Origin: Puniceicoccales bacterium
Lineage (GTDB): Bacteria; Verrucomicrobiota; Verrucomicrobiia; Opitutales; UBA953
Reading direction: 5' to 3'
DNA length: 17,764 bases
NCBI GenBank assembly: GCA_031289285.1
Contig: JAITPT010000240.1
Span: 1-17,764 of the forward strand
Shown here piece after piece: positions 1 through 6,173 of this stretch (positions are counted from its first letter, which is position 1; each line of letters opens with the position of its first letter). The translations under genes were made by a program, and so were the position numbers. The notes below the pieces were generated by a model. It worked only from the letters and a program-made list of their open reading frames with translations. It was not told the origin of the DNA and searched no databases.

Positions 1-2
1 GT

Positions 3-77
3 GCCATCGCAAGCGAAATCTCCGACGACTGGGAAAGCGGTAGATGCTACTTGGACATGTCCGCAAAAAAAACTTGA
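3..77 (+). CDS. possible 3' end of an unidentified plus-strand gene (partial)
   Basis: An open frame enters from the left window edge and ends at a TGA at 75-77. It encodes about 24 residues, starting AIASEISDDW and ending DMSAKKT. The composition looks protein-like, but the fragment is too short to assign. If real, the gene converges on the broken ATPase gene, whose stop is at 181. Another frame is also open from the edge to about 105, so the choice of frame is uncertain. No family is recognised. Confidence 0.25.
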   Translation, partial: AIASEISDDWESGRCYLDMSAKKT

Positions 78-180
78 CGCCCTGTCCACCCTCTGAAACC
101 TTCCAACCCTTCTTCGCCACCAACGAAGCAACCAACCAGACAACAACCAACCAATTTGCTCTTTCACAGTCCAAACGAAT

Positions 181-1409
181 TTACAGAAAAATTGACACGC
201 TGCCACGAGTGGGTGCTTCGGGGTCGCGTCCGAAGAGAATGGGTGTATTAAGGCATGGGTGGTCAATGACTTCTGGGTGGTGCGAAATTAGGGTTATTTG
301 CTCAAAGTCAGCGCTTTGTCCGCAATCGTCGGTGAAGAGTTGTAGCCAAGGTTGAATTTCTTCTATCGAAATATAGTTATCTGGTTCGTCTATAAAAACA
401 CAAGTGGCAGTGTTTTTACTGGCGAGGATAATTGAATAAATTGCGATTAACATTTTTTGTCCGTCCGAAAGTGTCGCAAAAGGATAAGTGTGTTTTGGCG
501 ATTTATCAGATGCTTGGAACTCGGCCTTTAGGATGCGGGTTTCTTCGCCAGCTTGGGCGGAGTTCAGGACATTTTAACCTAAGAACGGCAGTTAATGCGG
601 GCGGTTTTGCGCAATCTTTTGGCCGTCTGCGGCCTGCGCTTTCCGCTCCACGCACCGCAAGGTGCGCGTCGGGAAAGCGCAAACCGCATCCGCCTCAAAA
701 TCTTACGCAAACCCTTCCCGCTGAACTGCCGTTCTTAGGTTTAACCGGGGAGAGATTTGGGGAGTTCAGAAAAGATTTCTTGAACAGCAGAGAGGTTTTC
801 TTGTGTGAGGTAACGATACCAGGCTGCAAAGTTTTCTGTTTGCAGGGCAAGGTGTTTTTCTTCCTGTTGGCTTTCAGATTTCATAAGCGAAGGCGTTGGG
901 CGAACAATAAGGAAGTTCTCAATGTGGCGTTTGAAGGTCGTCAATTTTGTATTGTCTCTGCGCGTTTGTAGAAATCCTACACCAGAGCGCGTCCAGTCGA
1001 AGGTGAGAACTGCGTCCTCTTTTCCGTTGTCGCCGTAAAGGTGCGCTTCGCCGTCATTACTGAGAAACAAAATTGTTTTGTCCAATTCGAGGCGTTCTTC
1101 CTCTATTTTGGATTTGGTCAGATTATCCGAAAAACCAAGGATGAGGGTGTAGAGGAAAACGCCATCGTTGGTTTGCAATTCGAGTTCAAACTTTTGTTGT
1201 TTTGTTGTTTGCCAGTTTGTTAGCTCGGAAGCTGGAAAGACTTCCGATAACTGGGCTTCGCCTCCGATAAACGCACGGAGTTTGCGCAGGAGGTCGAAGA
1301 CAGAACTTTTTCCGCTGCCGTTTGGGCCGAGCAGAAGGTTTAGGCGGTCAAACTTGACTTCAAAATTGACAAACGTGCGGAAGTTGTTTGCGTAGAGTCG
1401 TGAAAGCAT
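181..1409 (-). pseudogene. COG4637-like AAA/ABC-type ATPase, interrupted by a fold-back element
   Basis: The 5' part (1409 to 741, 222 aa) has the start typical of this family, MLSRLYANNFR, and a Walker A motif GPNGSGKS at residues 28-35. It ends at a TAA created at the edge of the inserted element at 578-739. The 3' part is open from 573 to 181. It carries an ABC-signature-like LSDGQK, a Walker B strand VFIDEPD and an H-loop-like LISHHPEVID. Joined, the halves make about 353 aa, close to the usual length for such single-gene ATPases. Relatives often sit beside a TOPRIM/DUF4276 or RloB-type partner and are suspected of defence roles; no partner is visible here. The gene is clearly AT-richer than its ribosomal neighbours, which suggests transfer. 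The 3' fragment has an internal ATG at 453, so a short product is possible, but it would lack Walker A. Loss of function is inferred. Confidence 0.8.
578..739. mobile_element. 162-bp fold-back (MITE-like) palindromic element inserted in the ATPase gene
   Basis: The ends are perfect 16-bp inverted repeats, CCTAAGAACGGCAGTT at 578-593 and its complement at 724-739. TTTAA lies on both sides (573-577 and 740-744) and looks like a 5-bp target duplication. Complementarity continues imperfectly through both arms to the centre, where GCGCTTTCC/GGAAAGCGC and CGCACC/GGTGCG flank a GCAA loop, so the whole element can form one long hairpin. It has no coding capacity. It is GC-richer than the gene it interrupts. 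This fits a non-autonomous element mobilised in trans, but no transposase and no second copy are in the window. Confidence 0.75.
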
Positions 1410-1431
1410 AGCGAAAGGAGGCTTTATTTTT

Positions 1432-1467
1432 CCAGACCTGTGCTAAAAGTTTGCCGCCGATTTTTTT
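1432..1467 (-). repeat. diverged duplicate of the rpsH 3' end
   Basis: Read on the minus strand this segment encodes KKIGGKLLAQVW, against QKTGGELLAQVW at the true end of S8 (1474-1509). The two match at 27 of 36 bases with no gaps, offset by 42 bp. Most differences are synonymous (CTT/CTC, TTA/CTC, GCA/GCC, CAG/CAA, AAA/AAG), and this copy uses more A/T-ending codons. It lies just after the S8 stop, in the same frame, and just before the start of the ATPase gene. It has no start and no stop of its own directly after the Trp codon. It looks like a relic of another rpsH allele rather than a decayed recent duplication. Confidence 0.75.
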
Positions 1468-1470
1468 GTT

Positions 1471-1866
1471 TTACCAGACTTGGGCGAGGAGTTCGCCGCC
1501 GGTCTTTTGGAGGCGGGCTTCGCGGTCACTGAGGAGGCCGTGGGAAGTAGTGAGAATTGAAATGCCCATGCCACCAATGACCTTTGGGATTTCGGAATAA
1601 CCAGCGTAAACCCGGCGACCCGGCGAACTGACACGCTTGATGCCAGTCAACGCAGGAGCGCGATTCACATATTTGAGAGTTATGACGAGAACAGGGAGGC
1701 CTTCGCGCTCGCCTTTGGCGTAGTCAGAGACGTAGCCGTTGTCTTTTAGGATGCGGGCAATGCCCTCGCGAACCTTTGACCACTGGGCTGTGACAGTGGA
1801 GAGGTCGGCAGAGTAGCCGTTGCGGATGATGGTGAGATAATCGCCGATGGTGTCGTGTGATGCCAT
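1471..1866 (-). CDS. rpsH: 30S ribosomal protein S8
   Basis: This 131-aa protein has the normal S8 length. It shows the S8 marks SSPGRRVYAG near residues 80-89 and GISILTTSHGLLSD near 101-114, and the terminal GGELLAQVW. S8 binds the central domain of 16S rRNA early in 30S assembly, and in Enterobacteria it also represses the spc operon. The ATG at 1864-1866 gives the expected N-terminus; GAAGAAA just upstream is only a weak ribosome-binding match. It is the last ribosomal gene in this run: rplF should follow, but an AT-rich foreign-looking segment does instead. A diverged copy of its last codons lies directly downstream. Confidence 0.97.
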   Translation of the reverse strand: MASHDTIGDYLTIIRNGYSADLSTVTAQWSKVREGIARILKDNGYVSDYAKGEREGLPVLVITLKYVNRAPALTGIKRVSSPGRRVYAGYSEIPKVIGGMGISILTTSHGLLSDREARLQKTGGELLAQVW

Positions 1867-1924
1867 TTTCTTCTAAGTAGTTAAGTTGTTATGAATAAGT
1901 GTTTTTGTTGATTCACTGCGGGCG

Positions 1925-2230
1925 TTACCAAGAAGCCTTAGTGACTCCGGGGAGTTGCCCAGTAGTTGCGAGTTCGCGGAAGCAGAGTCTGGATAGACCG
2001 AACTTACCAATGTATGCGCGTGAGCGTCCGGAGAGGCTGCAGCGGTTGCGGAGGCGGACCTTCGCCGAGTTGCGTGGGAGATTGGAGAGAGTGCGCTGCG
2101 CTTCAAAAAATTCTTCGTCAGTTGTTTTTGGATTTGCGAGCGTTGCTTTGAGAGCGGCACGTTTTTCGGCGTATTTCGCCACGAGTCGTTCGCGTTTTTT
2201 GTTACGTTCTACAGAGGATGTTTTTGCCAT
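1925..2230 (-). CDS. rpsN: 30S ribosomal protein S14, zinc-independent form
   Basis: This 101-aa protein is the long S14 type. It lacks the paired CxxC zinc ligands of the short form: only two isolated cysteines are present, in RNRCSLSGRSR and SRLCFREL. It has the expected basic N-terminus (MAKTSSVERNKKRE) and the S14 signature LPRNSAKVRLRNRC followed by GRSRAYIGKFGLSR, and it ends with VTKASW. S14 belongs to the 30S head, where it contacts S3 and S10. It sits in the standard place between rplE and rpsH, with gaps of about 56-58 bp. No Shine-Dalgarno sequence is visible before the ATG at 2228-2230. Confidence 0.97.
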   Translation of the reverse strand: MAKTSSVERNKKRERLVAKYAEKRAALKATLANPKTTDEEFFEAQRTLSNLPRNSAKVRLRNRCSLSGRSRAYIGKFGLSRLCFRELATTGQLPGVTKASW

Positions 2231-2286
2231 GAGCTTAGAAGTTAGTGTTGTTGAAGGTGTTTTGTGTGTTTGAAAGTTGTCGGTTG

Positions 2287-2904
2287 TTATTCGGTTTCGG
2301 TTTCGGCGGCAGGTGCGTCGGTGCTTTCGTCGGTTTTGGCGGCGGCAGTGGGAGTGGAAGCCTTGCGGAAGGGAATTCCGAGGAGGCGGAGAAGCTCGCG
2401 CCCTTCGTCGTCAGTCTCAGCCGAGGTGACAATGCTGATGTCGAGGCCGATGTTTTGGCGTTGTGAGCCGTCGGCTTGAGTTTCTGGGAAGATTGTGTGG
2501 TCGGCGATGCCGATGGAATAGTTTCCTTTTCCGTCGAGCTTGTTAGAGACGCCGCGGAAGTCGCGAATCATCGGCAAGGCGATGGAAGTAAGCCTGTAAA
2601 GGAACTCGAACATGTTGGCGCCGCGTAGGGTGACCATAACGCCGAGCGGCATTCCTTGGCGGACCTTGAAGTTTGAGATGCTTTTGCGGGCTTTCGTGAC
2701 GACGGGTTTTTGGCCGGAGAGTTTTGAGATTTCTTTCACAACCTCGGCTTGGTGTCCCTTATCGGCGTCGGCTTTAAAGGCGGAGTTGATAACGATTTTT
2801 ACCAAGGCGGGGACTTGGTGTTTGTTTTTATATCCGCGCGCTTTGATAAGCTCGGGGACGATTTTCTCTTGGTAGAGTTCTTTGAGAGCAGGTTTGGTTG
2901 CCAT
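2287..2904 (-). CDS. rplE: 50S ribosomal protein L5, with acidic C-terminal tail
   Basis: This 205-aa protein matches L5 along its core: LKELYQEKIVPELIK at the N-terminus, GQKPVVTKARKSI near 69-81, then MPLGVMVTLRG, and the late IVTSAETDDEGRELL. L5 binds 5S rRNA and contacts S13 in the inter-subunit bridge of the central protuberance. Typical bacterial L5 is about 179 aa; here roughly 25 residues rich in Ala, Thr, Asp and Glu are added after PFRKAS. The leader between rplX and this gene holds an inverted repeat (2930-2983), at the place where S8 regulates the E. coli spc operon. Confidence 0.97.
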   Translation of the reverse strand: MATKPALKELYQEKIVPELIKARGYKNKHQVPALVKIVINSAFKADADKGHQAEVVKEISKLSGQKPVVTKARKSISNFKVRQGMPLGVMVTLRGANMFEFLYRLTSIALPMIRDFRGVSNKLDGKGNYSIGIADHTIFPETQADGSQRQNIGLDISIVTSAETDDEGRELLRLLGIPFRKASTPTAAAKTDESTDAPAAETETE

Positions 2905-2929
2905 GTTTATTTGTGTGGTGTTGTTGGGT

Positions 2930-2983
2930 GTTTCGGCTAAGCGGCGTGGCTTCGTGATTGAGTGGCTATCCGCCCCCCGAAAC
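2930..2983 (-). promoter_or_regulatory. inverted repeat in the rplX-rplE spacer, candidate translational operator
   Basis: On the transcript strand GTTTCGG (2983-2977) can pair with CCGAAAC (2936-2930). Inside this, GCGG (2973-2970) pairs with CCGC (2944-2941), separated by an internal loop of GGG against TTAG, with a 25-nt apical region. The structure sits about 25 nt before the rplE start. In E. coli, S8 represses the spc operon from the rplX-rplE junction, so the position is suggestive. The conserved S8-binding core was not identified, and the role is an inference. Confidence 0.4.
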
Positions 2984-3008
2984 GGTTGTTAGAGAAAAGG
3001 TTTTGTTG

Positions 3009-3368
3009 TTATTCGGCCTCTTTTTTTGATTTTTTTGTTTTTGTTGCGGGTTTTTCCTCGGCGGGTGTTTCTTTTGTGGGCTTTTTGCCTTTATAGGTTT
3101 TGAGGAGGGCGATTTTAGAGGCTGTGAGGGGGGCTTCTTCTTTGAGAATGCCGCCTTCTTGGTTGCCTTGTTTTTTGGTGTGGTGTTTGGCGATGTTGAC
3201 GCCCGCGATGATGTAGCGGATGCCGGTGCCGGTGCGTGGGCGGTCGAGGCCGGCCTTTGTTTTGTCGAACTTTTGCGGCAGGACTTCGAGGACTTCGCCC
3301 GTTTGCCCCTTGTTTTTACCGGCGATAACGATGACGGTGTCGCCTTTTTTAATAGTGGGTTTGCTCAT
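3009..3368 (-). CDS. rplX: 50S ribosomal protein L24, with lysine-rich tail
   Basis: This 119-aa protein opens with the KOW motif, KKGDTVIVIAGKNKGQTGEV at residues 7-26. VNIAKHHTKK and the later GGILKEEAPL follow, as in L24. L24 initiates 50S assembly by binding the 5' end of 23S rRNA. Most family members are near 100-105 aa; the added C-terminus is a low-complexity Lys/Thr/Glu/Pro tail (from about KGKKPTKETPAEEK). The gene lies between rplN (38-bp gap) and rplE (104-bp gap with an inverted repeat). No Shine-Dalgarno sequence is seen before the ATG. Confidence 0.97.
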   Translation of the reverse strand: MSKPTIKKGDTVIVIAGKNKGQTGEVLEVLPQKFDKTKAGLDRPRTGTGIRYIIAGVNIAKHHTKKQGNQEGGILKEEAPLTASKIALLKTYKGKKPTKETPAEEKPATKTKKSKKEAE

Positions 3369-3405
3369 GTTGTCGAGAGAGTTTTGCGATTGTTGTTGGT
3401 TGTTG

Positions 3406-3771
3406 TTAAAGGACTTCGGGTGCGAGTGAAATTATTTTCATAAAGTTCTTTTGGCGAAGTTCGCGGGCGACTGGGCCGAAGATGCGGGTGCCCTTGGGGG
3501 CACCGGCGGTGTCGAGAATGACGACGGCGTTTGTGTCGAAGCGCAGATAGGAGCCGTCGGGGCGGCGAATGGGCGCTTTTGTTCGGACGACAACGGCCTT
3601 GACGACGCTACCTTTTTTGACGGTTGCGTCGGGCGTTGAGTCTTTGACGGAGCAGACGATGACGTCGCCGATTCCGGCGGTGTCAGTGATTTGGCCGAGA
3701 CGGCGTATCATTTGGACTTCTTTGGCGCCTGTATTGTCGGCGACGTTGAGTCGAGAAAGCATTTGGACCAT
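3406..3771 (-). CDS. rplN: 50S ribosomal protein L14
   Basis: This 121-aa protein is full length and strongly conserved. It starts MVQMLSRLNVADNTGAKEVQ and contains GDVIVCSVKDSTPDATVKKG, then KAVVVRTKAPIRRPDGSYLRFD-type sequence, and ends with the typical GPVARELRQKNFMKIISLAPEVL pattern. L14 sits at the subunit interface near L3 and L19 and contacts 16S rRNA in a bridge. It is one of the very few genes here with a clear Shine-Dalgarno sequence (AGAGGA at 3785-3780, 8 nt from the ATG). The 75-bp spacer from rpsQ is A/C-rich on the transcript. Confidence 0.98.
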   Translation of the reverse strand: MVQMLSRLNVADNTGAKEVQMIRRLGQITDTAGIGDVIVCSVKDSTPDATVKKGSVVKAVVVRTKAPIRRPDGSYLRFDTNAVVILDTAGAPKGTRIFGPVARELRQKNFMKIISLAPEVL

Positions 3772-3779
3772 GTTTGGTT

Positions 3780-3785
3780 TCCTCT
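3780..3785 (-). promoter_or_regulatory. Shine-Dalgarno site of rplN
   Basis: AGAGGA on the minus strand lies 8 nt before the rplN ATG. It is listed because nearly all other starts in the window lack such a site. Confidence 0.6.
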
Positions 3786-3846
3786 TGTTTTATTTGGTTG
3801 GTGGATGTGGAGTTGCGTAGAGTGTGCTGGCGAGTGTTTGCCGTAG

Positions 3847-4188
3847 TTATTTGGCGGCGGTTGTGGCGGCGGCGGCGACGGGGGCACCGGCGACCTTTGC
3901 GGCGTGGACGATGCGGACGACACGCCAGCGTTTGAGCTTGGAGAGCGGGCGCGTTTCCATGATTTCGACTTTGTCGCCGAGTTTGCACTCGTTCTTTTCG
4001 TCGTGAGCGTGGAGAACCGTTTTACGTTTGATTTCCTTTCCGTATTGCGGGTGGGGAATCTTGTAGAAGTAAGTGACTTTGATGGTTTTATCGCCGGAGC
4101 GCCCGGTGACTTCGCCGACGAGGTCTTTGCGTTTTGTGCGCGGTTCGTCTGTCGGAGCGGCGGTGATGTCGGTGTTTGTGTCGGACAT
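3847..4188 (-). CDS. rpsQ: 30S ribosomal protein S17, extended at both ends
   Basis: The core runs from about RKDLVGEVTGRSGDKTIKV to ETRPLSKLKRWRVVRIV and includes YGKEIKRKTVLHAHDE and LGDKVEIMETRPLS, all typical of S17, an OB-fold primary binder of 16S rRNA. Bacterial S17 is usually about 80-90 aa; this one is 113 aa. The N-terminus carries about 20 extra polar residues (SDTNTDITAAPTDEPRTK). The C-terminus carries an Ala-rich tail ending AAATTAAK, similar in kind to the tail on L22. The next ATG into the core would cost the conserved region, so the upstream start is kept. It sits between rpmC and rplN as usual. Confidence 0.96.
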   Translation of the reverse strand: MSDTNTDITAAPTDEPRTKRKDLVGEVTGRSGDKTIKVTYFYKIPHPQYGKEIKRKTVLHAHDEKNECKLGDKVEIMETRPLSKLKRWRVVRIVHAAKVAGAPVAAAATTAAK

Positions 4189-4229
4189 GTTTTTTGTGTT
4201 GTTAGAGAGTTAGCGGAATGATTGTTGGA

Positions 4230-4445
4230 TTAAGCTTTTGCGGTTGTTTCGGGCGCGGAGATTTTTTGAGCGCGGATGGTTGTGTTGCGTGCGATATCGC
4301 GGCGGAGTGCGCGAATCTGGAGCGGGTTGTCCACTTGTCCGCTGGCTTGGCGGATGCGGAGGTCGAGGAGTTCCTGACGTTGTTTGGCGATTTTTACTTC
4401 GAGGTCGCCGGGATTAAGTTCCCTTGCTTTTGTGGCTTTGCTCAT
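4230..4445 (-). CDS. rpmC: 50S ribosomal protein L29
   Basis: This 71-aa protein shows the two-helix L29 pattern: a conserved stretch KQRQELLDLRIRQASGQVDN near residues 21-40, then the L29 signature IRALRRDIARNTTI. L29 lies at the polypeptide exit tunnel next to L23 and helps form the docking site for trigger factor and SRP. It follows rplP with a 59-bp gap and precedes rpsQ with a 41-bp gap. The short tail (KISAPETTAKA) is Ala/Thr-rich like those of its neighbours. Confidence 0.96.
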   Translation of the reverse strand: MSKATKARELNPGDLEVKIAKQRQELLDLRIRQASGQVDNPLQIRALRRDIARNTTIRAQKISAPETTAKA

Positions 4446-4504
4446 GATTTGTAAGTGCTTGTGTGTGAGTTAGATTGGTGTTTGGGAGTGCGCGGACAGT
4501 GGTG

Positions 4505-4933
4505 TCAGTATTTTTCGAGTTCTTCGCGTGAGACGAAGCGGCAGCGGACTTGGATTTTGGCGTCGGCGAGGCGCATTGCTTCGCGTGCAGCGGAAGCGGG
4601 GACGCCTGAGACTTCAAAAAGCATTGTGCCGGGTTTGATTGTTGCGACGTAGAACTCGACGCCGCCCTTGCCGGATCCCATTCGGACTTCGGCGGGTTTT
4701 TTTGTGACGGGGATGTGCGGGAAGATGCGCATCCACATTTTTCCTTTGCGTTTGAGGCTGCGTGAGATGGCGACGCGGGCGGCCTCGATTTGGTTGGCGG
4801 GCATACGGCAGCGTTCGAGTGCTTGGATGCCGAAGTCGCCAAACGCGAGGGAGTTACAAACTGTGGCTTGGCCACGGTTGCGTCCTTTTTGGACTTTGCG
4901 GTGCTTAGTGCGCGCGGGTTGGATGTTTGCCAT
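4505..4933 (-). CDS. rplP: 50S ribosomal protein L16
   Basis: This 142-aa protein is close to the normal length. It has KHRKVQKGRNRGQATV near the N-terminus, GIQALERCRMPANQIEAAR, and KMWMRIFPHIPVTKKPAEVR followed by MGSGKGGVEFYVA. Arg84 in the VRMGSGKG loop corresponds to the arginine hydroxylated in some bacteria; whether that happens here is unknown. L16 organises the A-site and peptidyl-transferase region of 23S rRNA. It sits between rpsC (49-bp gap) and rpmC as in the standard S10 operon. No Shine-Dalgarno sequence precedes the ATG. Confidence 0.98.
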   Translation of the reverse strand: MANIQPARTKHRKVQKGRNRGQATVCNSLAFGDFGIQALERCRMPANQIEAARVAISRSLKRKGKMWMRIFPHIPVTKKPAEVRMGSGKGGVEFYVATIKPGTMLFEVSGVPASAAREAMRLADAKIQVRCRFVSREELEKY

Positions 4934-4982
4934 TGCGTGAAAGTGTTAGTTGTGGTTGTTAATGGTTAGGGATTTGGAAGAA

Positions 4983-5615
4983 TTAGTTGGTAGCGTCGTC
5001 TTTTGTGCAAATCCAGCATTTGACGCCGAGTTTGCCGTAGAGGGTGTGTGCTTCGGCGAAGCCGTAGTCAATGTTAGCGCGGAGTGTGTGAAGTGGGACG
5101 CGTCCGACGCGGGCGGCCTCGACGCGGGCGATTTCAGCGCCGCCGAGGCGACCAGCGAGGCGGAGTCGGATGCCGTCGGCACCGGCGGCCATCGTGCCTT
5201 GGACGGCTTTTTTCATAGCTCGGCGGAAGGCGACGCGGCGTTCGAGCTGGAGGGCGATATTTTCGGCGACGAGCTGTGCGACGAGGTCGGGTTTCTTGAC
5301 TTCTTGGATGTCGAGAATGACTTCGCGGCCAGCGAGTTGCTGGATTTCGTCGCGCAGTTTGTCGAGGTCTGAGCCACGTTTCCCGATGATAACGCCGGGT
5401 CTTGCGGTGAAGATTTTGACGCGGATGCGGTTATTGGCGCGTTCGATGTAGATACGCGGGACGCCAGCTTGGCGTAGTTTTCCGAATAGATACTCGCGGA
5501 TTTTGAAGTCCTCGCGGACGAACGCGGGGAAGTTTTTGTCGTTCGCATACCAACGGGAGTCCCAGTTGCGACGGACGGCGAGGCGGAAACCGATAGGATT
5601 AACTTTTTGGCCCAT
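4983..5615 (-). CDS. rpsC: 30S ribosomal protein S3
   Basis: This 210-aa protein begins MGQKVNPIGFRL, the universal S3 start. The KH domain carries GVIIGKRG at residues 74-81. The C-terminal domain has QGTMAAGADGIRLRLAGRLGGAEIAR near 139-164 and DYGFAEAHTLYGKLGVKCWI at the end. S3 shapes the mRNA entry tunnel of the 30S subunit with S4 and S5. The length is within the family range, with no long tail, unlike several of its neighbours. It lies 54 bp after rplV and precedes rplP. Confidence 0.98.
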   Translation of the reverse strand: MGQKVNPIGFRLAVRRNWDSRWYANDKNFPAFVREDFKIREYLFGKLRQAGVPRIYIERANNRIRVKIFTARPGVIIGKRGSDLDKLRDEIQQLAGREVILDIQEVKKPDLVAQLVAENIALQLERRVAFRRAMKKAVQGTMAAGADGIRLRLAGRLGGAEIARVEAARVGRVPLHTLRANIDYGFAEAHTLYGKLGVKCWICTKDDATN

Positions 5616-5669
5616 GTGCGGTAAGTATTTTCTTTGTTAGGATTGAGTTGTGGTGTGTTGAGAGTGCGA

Positions 5670-6083
5670 TTATTTGGCAGCGGCGGCTGCGGCGGGGGTG
5701 GCGGCGGGTTTGCGGCGCGTTTTTTTGGCGGGTTTTGTTTCTTCGGCGGGGATGTCGTCGGAGAGAGTGATGGTTATGTGGCTGGTGCTTTTGCGGATGG
5801 GGTGCGCGGAGCCTTTTGCTGACGGGCGGTGGCGGTCGAGGACGGGGCCTTGGTCGGCGCGAGCGGAGACGACGGTTAGTTGCGCGGCGGCGAGTTGGTT
5901 GTTGTTCTCAGCGTTGGCGATGGCGCTTTTGAGTGTTTTGCCGAGGAGTCTCGCGGATTTTCGCGGGATGAAGCGGAGTGTCTCGACCGCTTTTTCGGCG
6001 GGGAGACCTTGGATAATACGAGCGACGGCACGGACTTTTTGAGGAGTCGAGCGGACGTTGCGTGTGATGGCATGAACTTCCAT
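5670..6083 (-). CDS. rplV: 50S ribosomal protein L22, with Ala/Lys-rich tail
   Basis: The core matches L22: the start MEVHAITRNVRSTPQKVRAV, then AENNNQLAAAQLTVVSARADQG, and AHPIRKSTSHITITLSD. The loop region of L22 lines the exit tunnel, where macrolide-resistance changes occur in other bacteria. The core is about 110 aa; a further 25 residues or so (KPAKKTRRKPAATPAAAAAAK) make it 137 aa. Normally rpsS precedes rplV directly; here a 300-aa membrane-protein gene separates them, with a 90-bp gap before this start. Confidence 0.97.
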   Translation of the reverse strand: MEVHAITRNVRSTPQKVRAVARIIQGLPAEKAVETLRFIPRKSARLLGKTLKSAIANAENNNQLAAAQLTVVSARADQGPVLDRHRPSAKGSAHPIRKSTSHITITLSDDIPAEETKPAKKTRRKPAATPAAAAAAK

Positions 6084-6173
6084 TGTGTTAGTTTAGGATG
6101 ATGTTTTGGTGAAAAAGTGTTTGGTGAGTGAGTGTTTGATGCGAAAGGTGTTATCGAATGGGTGTGCGGGGGA

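Noticed and set aside
432..971. Plus-strand open frame of 179 codons
   Set aside because: It runs antisense across the ATPase halves and through the fold-back element, with no family resemblance. The minus-strand Walker and signature motifs explain the region.
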